Source: Tetranychus cinnabarinus
Lineage: Eukaryota > Arthropoda > Arachnida > Trombidiformes > Tetranychidae
Assembly: GCA_022266195.1 (NCBI GenBank)
Contig: WHVY01000006.1
Span: 2,294,001-2,358,000 of the forward strand
DNA: 64,000 nt
Direction of reading: 5' to 3'
Shown: in pieces, positions 1 through 10,224 of the stretch
How positions within the stretch are numbered: position 1 is the first letter of the stretch
Layout: every line of letters starts with the position of its first letter
The notes under the pieces: generated by a model
The model's database searches: none
What the model was told of the DNA's origin: nothing
Seen by the model: only the letters and a program-made list of their open reading frames with translations
Made by a program: the position numbers and the translations under genes

Positions 1-780
1 ACGTTGTTGTCATAAATAGAAATGAACAAATAATAATATCAATAATAATATTAACCACATTGGCTCTCAAGTTAATGGCAATTCACAAAAATATTGATGA
101 TAGATTGTTGCTCAATTAGCCATAATGGTTGGGGAAAAAACGGAACAAAAATTTGTTACCAATATTGATGTTTAATAATGGCTAATTGTTGATACAAGTT
201 AATGATTAATCGTCAATCACCAATATGTTAGTTACTGTCAATTTAATTTCATAATAAAATTGGATTCATTAAATTAGATGAAATTCAAATGGCGTTAATC
301 GAATTGTGTTATTTTAAGAATTTTTTTACGCTCTTTGCATTAATTCATCGTAAAATTAATCTTCATCTGAATCTTTATTGTTGTTTTGCTCATCATTCAA
401 GAAAATTGTTATCATTTAAATCTATAAAGCTAATCAGTTAATCTGTGTAAGTCTGTGAACACATACTGATGAATACAATCATAATACAATGATGCCAAGA
501 AAGCTTCTAGAAATGTATTTAAAAATTTTCTGGAAAAATCGAACATTTGTACAAATATTTGTAACATTTTTTTCTCAAGAAAATTCAGATTCTGATAAAT
601 TTGCAACATGAAAAATGGATGAAAATTGTTTATTTTGAAATCTCAAACATTTTCGCTTAGTGATGGATTTATATTCAATTATTCAAATGATTAAAGTGTG
701 ATCCAAATGTTCACAAAAAGACAATTTTACTGCAAAAAAGTAATAACATAATCCTAGTCTTATTTTTAGGACTAGAAGTA
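1..780. other. AT-rich intergenic sequence, no gene seen
   Basis: AT-rich sequence with stop codons in all frames and no run of coding-like residues. I see no splice-bounded exon, RNA gene or strong repeat here. Confidence 0.5.
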
Positions 781-789
781 TAAGTAATA

Positions 790-1645
790 TCAAATTAGCA
801 CTAGAAATCTGACTTATGTACCTTCATTTTTTTCTTTATTATTACCAATTTTTGATTTTATCGTTTCAGATCTTTGAGATTCTGGTCAATCCAAGTGTAA
901 AAATAAAAGTTAAGACTGGAAGTATGACAAAACAAAAGAGAAATAAATCTTTCAACAGTTCGACATGCAAGCATTGAATATTTAAATAAATGTAAAACAA
1001 GACAAAAAATAACTAAATAACTAGAATCTATAGTAAATATCAGATTGAAATTATTCATTTGTGAATCTAACCAGTTTTGATGTAAATATTGAAGAGATAG
1101 GAATTATGACGTTCTTCAATCGAAATTGATGTTTATAAAAAATCAATACAACGCAGTGAAATCAATTAAAAATTAATTAAAAGCATATGACCCCTTAGTT
1201 GCTTTTGTCGATCGTTGAATATTACAGTGTTGGGAGAAAAAAGTCTTTTATTTTGAAAATGATATTCAATAATGATAAAGAGCATTTTTGCATCTTGTCA
1301 CAGGTCGGTCTTCAAAACTATTACCCTATATTATTATATAATTGAATAAATAGAAATCAGATGAAAGAAAAATTAAATAATGCAACATGAGATAAAAAAT
1401 AATGTAAACAGCAAAAATTTCTGTAGAATATTGTAATATTTTTTATATATAATATTGTATTAGTAATAGTTTTATTCAATTCGTGCATATTATTTTCTCC
1501 ATCCAGTATCGTGATTTTTCGCAAAACCTTGTTATTCATAATAAATATATTCTCCTGGGAAAATTCATCATGCCTCTTGTGTCTGTTAATCTTTTACTAA
1601 CTTTCATCTTCCAAGTTAATCTTAGACACAACTTGCGCCATCTAT
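790..1645 (-). repeat. Decayed tandem copy 1 of an unidentified element
   Basis: Two parts of this segment recur in the same order in the next feature. Bases 790-940 resemble 1930-2080, sharing a TTTCAGATCTTT core and flanks. Bases 1550-1645 resemble 2400-2490; read on the minus strand both contain ATGGCG followed by GTYGTGTYTAAG. Short minus-strand open stretches (858-1058, 1357-1539) are hydrophobic and start with Met but have no recognisable domain. The pattern fits two old tandem copies of a minus-strand gene or mobile fragment that have both decayed. A chemoreceptor-type membrane protein is possible from the hydrophobicity, but nothing diagnostic was seen. Confidence 0.35.
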
Positions 1646-1929
1646 ATATTTATATATAACATATATATATAACAAAAACATAACAAATAACAAAAAATAG
1701 TATCAAAGTTCTTCAGAAACATATAGTTGCGATGAGCTAAAAAATTTTGGAATCTTAGATTGTAATCAATCTGAATCATAACCTTGAGCTTATATAGTTA
1801 CAACCTATATAGTGTTAACTTGGATGGAACGATCACAAATAAATTGCACAGTAATGAATTGCGTAAATTGTCTAATCATGAATATTAAAATAACCTTGAA
1901 ATTCGAATTTTAATTGCATCAGAAGGATT

Positions 1930-2690
1930 AGATTCTAAAGATTTACCTATTTCATCCTACATTGATTTTTCATTTTATTACCATTACAAATATTGTTTTA
2001 TAGTTTCAGATCTTTCAAATCTTTCATTTGCCCAACTCAAGTTTGAAAATGAAAAGCAAAATTGAAATTACAATGGGATGATAGAGAAGAGCTGCTTGTA
2101 ACTTCCAAACAATCGACTTTTACATATGTGATCATAAAAAGTTTATAAGAAATACTAGACATGCATAAAACATAAGAACTGATTTGTGATTTTTGTTTGA
2201 TGATCTACTAGTTTGTATAAATTATCAAACAAAGTGTAAAATAATGTAGATAAAAGTCTGAAAAGCTTATTATTCTATATTAATATGTTCTTAGATGAAT
2301 GCAACATCAGAATTATCAGACAAAACAATAACGATGACAAAGACAAAACAGTTTTTTTATAAATATCTGATTGGATTACCACACTGTTTTTTCAAAAATT
2401 ACAAAGCGAAAATCCATCATAGGTCTTTTGTCCTTTAATCCTTTTGCTATCGCAATCTTGCAAACTAAGCTTAAACACGACCCACGCCATTGGAAAAACA
2501 TAATAGCAATGGCATGTCAGAACGCGAAATAGTCAAGATAAGGGCTAAGAAAATTAAAAAAATCTTAGGTCCAAATAAAAGTTCCAAGTAACGATTTTTG
2601 AAATAACTTATATGTTTACAACGCACATATGAAGTGTTGAATGTAGAGTAAACGTATGCGTTGTTAAGTGGGGAGTATTCCTTCAATTTT
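1930..2690 (-). repeat. Decayed tandem copy 2 of the same element
   Basis: This is the partner of the preceding segment: the similar blocks occur in the same order but about 300 bp closer together, so one copy has a deletion or the other an insertion. The longest minus-strand open stretch (2471-2686, 71 residues) has a hydrophobic middle (GPKIFLIFLALILTI), consistent with one membrane segment. It ends in a stop just where the block similar to copy 1 begins. A GTGAGT donor-like site on the minus strand near 2811-2816 could belong to a former upstream exon. Function unknown. Confidence 0.35.
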
Positions 2691-2699
2691 CAAAATTAT

Positions 2700-3388
2700 T
2701 TGTACATTGAAAGTCAAATCTGAAATTTTATAGGAAAATGGTCCTAATCATTCACAAAAAATTCCTTCAGCATTTATAATTAAGAAGTGTAAATCATGTA
2801 TGTTAAGATTATACTCACCTACCAGAAACTGCATCAAGCTGGAAATAGCTTATTCACACTATGCGTCGAGAAGCATAATTCATAATTTACAATCTTCATT
2901 AATAGATAAAATTTAAATAAAAATGTTGGTTTAAACTGATTTTGAGAGTGTTTGGATTGATATTTTAGTTGAGCCAAGACAATTCAATTACGCCTATCGG
3001 TAATTAAAGAAATCGAATGTATGTATGTCCAAATGCATGTAAAATAATCAGATAGTATTGTGCATTGCCTTCACAAATATATGCAATGTATAAATTCGAT
3101 CATTTTTGGAATTCCAGCTATTTGCACAAAATTTGAAGCATTTCTACTGCCCTTTGTTAAATCGCAATATTCAGTTAGTTATTAAAATCCGAGAAATTTT
3201 ATCCATTGTGTAAATCAGCATAATTTTTATCAAAAAATAATTAAATCATAAAAATACATTATAAAAATAGAAACGAAGAATAACTTTGCTGATTGAAATC
3301 AAGTAAATTGTTGGCCGATGATTGAAGATGTGTAGCAAATGAATTACTACTACTACTTATTACTTATTACTTTAGCTGTGTAATATGT
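2700..3388. other. Intergenic sequence downstream of the 3-beta-HSD-like gene
   Basis: AT-rich and non-coding as far as I can see. The part next to 3388 must carry the 3' UTR of the minus-strand gene. No other feature recognised. Confidence 0.4.
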
Positions 3389-6300
3389 TTACAATTTAGA
3401 GTAAAATTGCATTGAGCGTTTTTTACTGTCATCTGGAGTGTAGAATGGTGCGTAGCTGAGACGTAAAGTTGATTTGTTACGATTGAAGAAGAAGGTTGTA
3501 CAAAGATAGCGTACTCGACGAGGGTTATATTTTTCCGGTAAATCAATGGCATATAATGGACGAACCAGAATAACCAGGAATAGAATTAATTCAAGAAAAA
3601 TAATTAAAATCCAATAAGGTAATGGACGATCAGACACACGACAATTGACTTGATCGAGGTAGGGCTTAACAAAATCAAAAGGATCTTGAACTGGCGTATC
3701 ATCTGTGATTATGAACTCTTCACCACCGATTCCTGGGTCCAAACGGAGACGATCTTTAGCTTTCAAGCAAGCCCAGGCTGCATTTCCCACATAAGTCACT
3801 TGGGCCCGTGTAAATACATTGTCAACTCGAGGTAAACAGTTGTTAGGTGATGTTTTAGCAAGCTTGATTATTTGGCTGACAAAGAAAGGATCTTCCTCTC
3901 CATACAAAAGGGTTGGACGCAAAATAACTGTTGCTAAACGACCAATGCCTGTTGAAACAGGAACAAATTATTAGTATTAAATGATTAAAAGAGGATAAAC
4001 TGAATATCAAGTACTGAATTAGAATTGATTGTTGAAATTCATCATCATTCTGGTTGTCACTTTTCATTTATTATTCAGAATGTCTTTCGATCGTTTGATA
4101 TTCATTGGTAAATCGTATCATCAAAATGCAAATAGAAATTGATGGTTTAATAGTTTTTAAGTGAAATTCAATGTTATTTTGTCGTTAAATGGCCTAATTA
4201 TAATGTAAAACCACAGTAAACCAAAAACGGTTAACAATGAAAATTTGAATCAAGGTTGAGTAAACATGAAAACGATACTTTTTTAACCGTTTGTAACTAT
4301 TCTTGGCAAGTTAATTGGAGTGACAATCAACCATGAAAATATTAATTTGAAAATAATATCCACTAAAGTAACAAATTTTCAACCTTAAAACCAACAACTA
4401 TCTTTGCCTAAAACAAATAAATAATTTTTCCTTTGGCCATGAAACGGATAAGATCAATACGATTAACCAATAACATTGAACTATTTTTGCTTGGAATAAT
4501 GATGAGATTCTTCTGGAATACAAGCTCACCAGAGCTTCCAAATTTCAACAATCATTTCGATAACCAGTTCCAGAGACAATTTGGTTTAATATTTACCATT
4601 CCGCAAGCTTAATCCATTTCCTTTGACAACTCTTAGCTCAGCTTCATATTTGCTGCTGGCATAAGGTCCAAGCACAGGTTTCTTAGGAACCATACAAGTA
4701 TTTTCAGCACCATAATAGATTGGATCAGGTCCGCAAATAACATCGGCTGTTGATACGTAAACAAAGTATCTGATATTTGATTCAACAGCACAGCTAAGTA
4801 AATTTTCGGTACCTAAATGAAGAAAAAAATGTTTATTAAAAATCGGTCAATAATTCAATGTTGATTTACACCCAAGGAGCAAAATAAGAAGACTTTGTCT
4901 GGTATTAGTGAAGACGATCCAAAAAATAGACAAGACTATGTCCTAAAGCCGATGAATCAATTGGAATAATTGGAATGGCCATACTTTATAATGTGGTTTC
5001 GGTGAACATTTTATAAAACTTCAACAGCTTTGCTTCGTCATAATCTATGCATACGCATTCATTTCCAAAAATGAAAACGAAATGTTAAAACAGAATCTCA
5101 TTTGATGAAATTAAATCTCAAATTGAATTCAAACATCTTGAATTTTCGGGCATAGTCTTGTTTATTTGTATGGACGTCTTCACCTGTCGAGGAAACAATA
5201 AAGATTAGGCTTTCTCAAGACTCTAGTCTTTTTGGTTTTAAGATAAGTTTTATTTCGCGTGTAGGGTTTTATTCAGATGTAAACATTGTAAAACAAGTCA
5301 GGAACAATTGATAATCTTCTTGATGAAATTTTTAACCTTTAATTGAGTTTAACATTCACATTCATATGGAAAAATTAAAAAAAATGAAATTTCTGTTCAT
5401 TTTTGATGCAAGTTTGCATTTTTTGTATTTCCCTCCCTTGTATACAATTGGTTGTACATTTGAGTGTATCTGTTTGGATTTGCTTTTTGAGTATCTTAAT
5501 CCTGTGATAAGGTGAAAATCATATTGTTTGCATGCTTTAAAACGGTTTTAAATTTGTTGATTTCTAATTTTCAATAGATTGTGACTGAATTTTTGAAAAT
5601 ATATTCTGTAAGTTGATTTCTCAAAATGCCTGTTCCTCAAGGTGTCCCTAAAGGTGAATCACAATGCTTACAAAGAGTTAAAATGGGCTTTGCAATCGGA
5701 TTCATGGGTAAGTTTTTACTTTTATTGATATTGACAGAGATAATTTCTTTTCTATTAATTTTAATCCATTTTGTTTTGAATCAATGTTCTTGAATTTATT
5801 TAGTTGGCATGGGCTCTGGTTTTCTTTTCGGAGGTTTCTCTTCTTTCCGTGCTGGGCTTAGAGGAATAAATTTATTAACTAATACTGGTAAAGTAATGGT
5901 TCAAGGTGGAGGAACTTTTGGTACATTTATGGCTATTGGATCAGCAATTAGATGTTAATACTGTAAAATCGAACTCTAGAGTAACCAAGATTAATTATAA
6001 ACTTGAACAATCAGACTGTATAATTCGATATTTCAATGTTCATGCCTGTAGAATGCCAAATTTTTTACTTCGCTATTCTTCAAGTACTATTCTAGTTGAA
6101 GTGTTTTTTTCTGATTCTATTTAAATAACACTCTGTTTCATCATCAACATCACGGAATCTTATTCCATTCGCTTTCTGGGTTTATTTTTTATTATATCCA
6201 TCAAATGGCTGTATCTACTACTGTTTAAACTCAACGCATCTCTAGACTTTCTGAGACTTGGTTTTCATTTCAAACATGATCTCATTGAAGAAACTAATCT

Positions 6301-6926
6301 TTCAAAGATAAAAAATATCCATAGATTTAGATCATCCGAAATGCTATGAAATAACCAAAATGTATTCCATTGAGATGTAAATCTTGATTATTTCATGATA
6401 CTCAATGATTTCCTAACCTATTATCAATGGATGAAAACAAACTTACCTTCAACATTTACCGAGTAAAGTGTTTTTTCATCCGCCTTCAAATCAATGGATG
6501 TTTCAGCAGCACAGTGAATGATGCAATCAACGCCTTCCATTGCCGTTGTGACAACTTTTTCATCCCTTATGTCTCCAGTTATATATTTCATTGGTTTATC
6601 CATTTTGTGGCCTGAAGATTAGATTAGGATTTAACAATTATCGACTCAAATTACACAGATAAGACCAAAGATATTTGAAGCGTTTCAAGAATTGAAAACA
6701 AGCTGGTTAAGAAAACCCGATGACTTGTTAAATATAAATATTAGTCAAAGGACTTACCCAAATTATTGCGATAAGGTCTTTTGTCGAAGCAGACGATCGA
6801 TGAAACTGAATCATCTTGCTCTTGAAGTAATTTGATTATGTGTTGTCCTAGAAATCCACTTGATCCAGTTACCAAAACCGAGATTTTGTTAATTGTGAGT
6901 GATTGTAATGATGGATAATCATTCAT
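3389..6926 (-). CDS. 3-beta-hydroxysteroid dehydrogenase family protein (SDR), membrane-anchored
   Basis: Four minus-strand exons: 6926-6758, 6611-6447, 4812-4597 and 3948-3389. They sum to 1110 nt, 369 residues plus stop, all junctions in phase 1 with GTAAGT/GTAAAT donors. The N-terminus (about residues 17-30) has the Rossmann nucleotide-binding motif VTGSSGFLGQH. The active-site YxxxK is GPYASSK, Tyr at about residue 162 and Lys at 166. Near the C-terminus LPYWILIIFLELILFLVILV is a membrane helix, as in vertebrate HSD3B enzymes. The length matches the family (about 370 residues). Members oxidise 3-beta-hydroxysteroids or reduce related sterol/steroid ketones with NAD(P) at the ER or mitochondrial membrane; the substrate here is unknown. 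Intron 2 (4813-6446) contains ROMO1 on the other strand. An NSDHL-type sterol decarboxylase is the main alternative. Confidence 0.9.
5626..5958 (+). CDS. Romo1: Reactive oxygen species modulator 1 (ROMO1/Mgr2), nested gene
   Basis: Two exons, 5626-5707 and 5804-5958, joined in phase 1, give 78 residues plus stop; the family is about 79. The protein has the ROMO1 hallmarks: a short N-terminal part with CLQRVKMGFAIGFM, a Gly-rich helix (VGMGSGFLFGGFSSFR), and the near-invariant C-terminus GGTFGTFMAIGSAIRC. ROMO1 and yeast Mgr2 are small inner-mitochondrial-membrane proteins associated with the TIM23 protein-import translocase and linked to reactive oxygen species. The start is fixed by the MPVP N-terminus and the AAAATG context. 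The whole gene lies inside intron 2 of the 3-beta-HSD-like gene on the opposite strand, so it needs its own promoter within that intron. Confidence 0.95.
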
Positions 6927-7836
6927 GATTCAATTTAGGATTCCCAACTATGAAGACACAAACACTTGATAATATCCTTAGTGGTTATTGTATACCAATT
7001 AATTGATCATTAATTGACTGGTCATGGTTAAAACAAGACAAGAATGTTTTTAGAAACGAATCAACAGTAATGTAAGAATTGGAAAACAAAACCAATTTTT
7101 GTCAGCAACTTACAAGTTAATCAAAATACAACTGAATCAGAGCAGTAAAGTTGATGTATGATGGCGAACTAAATCAACTCAGTAAAAATAAAGTTAAACT
7201 GTAAATAAGCGGTTGAGCAACTAAACTACGTGAAAGTTTCACGCTTTGTTAGTATTAATGATTTTAATGGAAGCGTACTGATAAAGGTAACAGGCTAAAT
7301 GATTAGTGTACCGATGTCCATGAACTAAAGGACCATCGAGGTTAATACGGTATTTTGGTTCTTGAAAGAAACGTAAAGAAAAATGTTGAAAACAAAATGT
7401 CGTACAATTGAAAAAAGAAAAAAGTTGAACTGACAACAAAAAAAATTATTGCTACTATTGTGATTGCTATAATAATGACAGTAATATACTAATTGTTTGT
7501 CGGTCCCTGATGGACTTGACTCTTGTTAGGATATCCTGTCGATATTGAAGCGAGGCTGTAACCTTGTTTCCTTGTTAAATTTTGATTGTCTTATCCAACT
7601 TTCAATTTGTCCTCAATTTAGTTTTATTTTTGCTTTTACCTTAATTTAGCTTCCACCTTTTTCAACAAATGAATAGAGGAATAATAAAAAGCTGTTAACT
7701 TGAATCACAAGTAATTGTGATTGGGAAAAGTAAAGTAAAAAGAGACTAACTTGAGTAGGTAAAGTTGATTTTTATTTACTTATTTATCTATCTGTATTTA
7801 TTATTGACTCCCATTGTTCAAACTATTCTTAGAATG
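6927..7836. other. Intergenic sequence upstream of the 3-beta-HSD-like gene
   Basis: Expected to hold the promoter and 5' UTR of the minus-strand gene ending at 6926. Open stretches here show no domain, and I see no repeat or RNA gene. Confidence 0.4.
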
Positions 7837-7959
7837 TCAGGTTTTGTTGGTAACTGCCTTCAAAAATTGAAAATCATCATCTTCTTTTAGTTCATCTCTA
7901 AAGTATTGCAGTTCACCAATAAAACCGGCTAATACACTTGCTGAGAAGTTAATTTTCAT
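7837..7959 (-). CDS. Possible 40-residue small protein or terminal exon, unidentified
   Basis: On the minus strand an ATG at 7959 opens 40 codons ending in TGA at 7837. The composition is protein-like: a hydrophobic start (INFSASVLAGFIG) then an acidic, amphipathic part (LQYFRDELKEDDDFQFLKAV), unlike the random AT-rich frames around it. It lies 411 bp beyond the TAF13 stop on the same strand. It could be an independent small protein, the last exon of an unrecognised gene, or chance. I do not recognise a family. Confidence 0.25.
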   Translation of the reverse strand: MKINFSASVLAGFIGELQYFRDELKEDDDFQFLKAVTNKT

Positions 7960-8370
7960 CTTGCAACAATTGAGGATTTGGTTGAATGATTGTTGAAAAC
8001 GGCGCTTGTAGTCGATCAGCTTTTAGTAGTTCCAACTTTTAATAGACAGTCCTTGGACTTTAGTCACTGATTGAGGGTAATTCAGATCAGGAAATGAACA
8101 TTCAGCGAGAAACTTTCGGTCAGATTAATCAATGATTTTAAACAAGAATATTTGTTTAATTTATTCAATCAAGAGTTTTACCAGATTGGACAAAATGGAA
8201 ACCAGATAGACATGAATTGGTTGGTCATTTGAAAGGCAATCCACAGAATACGTATCATTGTTTACAAAAGAGGAGGGGAAAAAAGATACAATTGGATATA
8301 TGTGTAAAATGATGATGACATTGATAATGATGTTGACGTTTTTAATTAAACTATCCTACTGTTGGTTCAA

Positions 8371-8757
8371 TCACACTGAAGCATATTTAACTTCATCGAA
8401 AGCTTTTCTTGCTTTCTTTAGTTCTTCATTCATAAATAGAAGGTCCTTAATCCTAGAGTATTTGCGTTTATCTTTCCGCATAAGGAACATGATATCTTCC
8501 ACAGTAACTTTACCAGAGCGTCCAAGTTCCATAGCTTTGTGAGTGACTTCAGCGATATATTGAATGACCAAATCTTCCAATAAATCAACAGATTCAGTAT
8601 ACGGATTTTGATCATCACCAAAACCATACATCATACACCGAAGCTCCTTTGAGAAAAAGCGTTTCTTTTTATCACCAAGCTCTTGTGGTGGGATAACCTC
8701 CAATTCTTGGCCATCTTCTCCTTCATCTGAATCATCTTCTTTTCGCATTGTGAACAA
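8371..8757 (-). CDS. Taf13: Transcription initiation factor TFIID subunit 13 (TAF13)
   Basis: A single uninterrupted exon of 128 codons. After an acidic N-terminal tail (residues 1-30) comes the TAF13 histone-fold domain, with FFSKELRCMMYGFGDDQNPY at about 34-53, then the conserved VDLLEDLVIQYI, THKAMELGRSGKV and EDIMFLMRKD segments, and a tail of MNEELKKARKAFDEVKY. These match the animal family almost residue for residue. TAF13 pairs with TAF11 through the histone fold within TFIID, which binds core promoters for RNA polymerase II in the nucleus. The start may be this Met or Met4 (8748). It is divergently paired with the small gene at 8987, 229 bp away. Confidence 0.97.
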   Translation of the reverse strand: MFTMRKEDDSDEGEDGQELEVIPPQELGDKKKRFFSKELRCMMYGFGDDQNPYTESVDLLEDLVIQYIAEVTHKAMELGRSGKVTVEDIMFLMRKDKRKYSRIKDLLFMNEELKKARKAFDEVKYASV

Positions 8758-8986
8758 AAATTAGTAATAAGAACAACACAAATAGTTTAAACAAACGTTA
8801 TTAAATTTTCAAGTACATGTATTATTAGTGCGTACACTGTGCAACATCTTTTAGAGAAGAAACCACTAGATGTCACTTGTGTTTAAGCCACTATATTGCA
8901 TCAGCCAAAAAAAAAGGTTACTTACTCTTTGAAATCAGCTGTGAATTCATCTATCAATTGATTGATTCTTATTTTCCAAGTTATCT
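8758..8986. promoter_or_regulatory. Shared bidirectional promoter region of TAF13 and the divergent small gene
   Basis: Only 229 bp separate the two divergent start codons, so the genes probably share promoter elements. No TATA box was assigned. At 8863-8879 the sequence CCACTAGATGTCACTTG differs by one base from the animal CTCF core CCACTAGATGGCACT over its first 15 positions. Inference only. Confidence 0.5.
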
Positions 8987-9316
8987 ATGCCAAAAAAGTT
9001 ACTAATGGATCGTCGAGAAACAGATTCAGAGGAAAGTGAGGAATCACCAGTGGTCACTCCACCAAAAAAGCCAAACGTCAAGAAAAAAGCCCGGGTTAAT
9101 TTTGAGTTCATGTACACCATTTACTATTTTGTGGACAGCCCTGAAGCAATTGAATCTCGAAGTAAATATTGGGAATTTGAAGCCAGTTATCGAGATCGCT
9201 TTAATCAAAGGATTTTGAGGACAGGAACCACATTATCGCCCATTTTGTCAATTGAACATCGCAACAAAATATTTGAGCAAAGATTTAAAAATCCTGGTTC
9301 AAATGAAAATTATTAA
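8987..9316 (+). CDS. Small basic conserved-looking protein of unknown function
   Basis: An intronless frame of 109 codons from an ATG in the context TCTATGCC. The N-terminal third (1-37) is charged and probably disordered, with a Ser/Glu run (ETDSEESEESP) then a Lys/Pro-rich stretch (PPKKPNVKKKAR) that could serve as a nuclear localisation signal. The rest is aromatic and basic, with FEFMYTIYYFVDSPEAIESR and KYWEFEASYRDRF, and looks folded and helical. I do not recognise the family. Its position opposite TAF13 with a shared promoter suggests a constitutively expressed nuclear gene. Function should not be assigned from this alone. Confidence 0.6.
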   Translation: MPKKLLMDRRETDSEESEESPVVTPPKKPNVKKKARVNFEFMYTIYYFVDSPEAIESRSKYWEFEASYRDRFNQRILRTGTTLSPILSIEHRNKIFEQRFKNPGSNENY

Positions 9317-10224
9317 CCCGCCTTTTCTGGTTACCCTTCATTGAGGACAAAAATTTATCAAAGATGGCGCAAGTGACGTTTGAGCAGCAACAAAAAAAAG
9401 ACAGTGGCGCTTCTCAAGCTACTATTTCGCTACAAACAGCAATAGAAAAGAGGAAATTGAAATGGATCTAATCAATGTCAAGAATTAATTAATCATCAAT
9501 TAATTAACCACTTTTGATCATCCTTGTGACAATTCTTGCCTCGCATTAGATTACTACAAAGTGGTCTTTTTCTCAATGTGATCTTTATGCTGTTTTAATT
9601 TCCAATCGAGTCAGTTTAACTCGTAAATCACTTTCTCGATGTAAATAATCAGTGTCTTTTTTTCTCTATTTTTCATGTAAACTCAGAAGATTTTTAAACT
9701 TCTAATTTTTACAATTTTAATCATGTGTCCTTAAAATGTAATTTTTCGCTTTTCAACTTATTCACAATTTCACCGTCGTTTTGTAAATTCCCTCAAAAAA
9801 TAACTTGTATCTGCTTGAGATGTGCGCAGAAATATCTTTTTGTAAGCAGCCGCCGTATACAGGTTTTGAGACTAAGACTGATGTTTGAATCAGTCAGTTG
9901 GTAAAACCTAGACCAGTAAAGATTTTGATAAAACCATGTTTTCTTACTCTTATTTTTTTTCAAAGTTTAATTATTTTATGAATTGTTCAAACACCAATAG
10001 CTAATCATTAACATCTGCTGATTTTCTATCTATTACATTTATTTATCTATTTGATTCATCTGGACTATAAAGAAGGACCTTTTTTCAAATCATCGCTGTT
10101 TTTTCAACTTGAAAGGTAAGCTATTTGATCTGGTTAGCTTATAATTATTGAGTATTTTTTTGTACCGACCTTACGTTTCTTACCGATTTGTTTTACTTCT
10201 GCCCTGTACTAGGTATCAACAATT
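9317..10224. other. Intergenic region and 5' leader of the CSRNP gene
   Basis: A plausible non-coding first exon of the next gene ends at about 10114 (CTTGAAAG followed by GTAAGC), and its intron ends with GTACTAG at 10213, just upstream of the start codon. A short ATG frame at 9364-9471 (35 codons) looks accidental. Nothing else recognised. Confidence 0.4.

Noticed and set aside
9364..9471. 35-codon ATG frame after the small gene
   Set aside because: Short, starts in a possible CTCF-like word, and lies where 3' UTR is expected.
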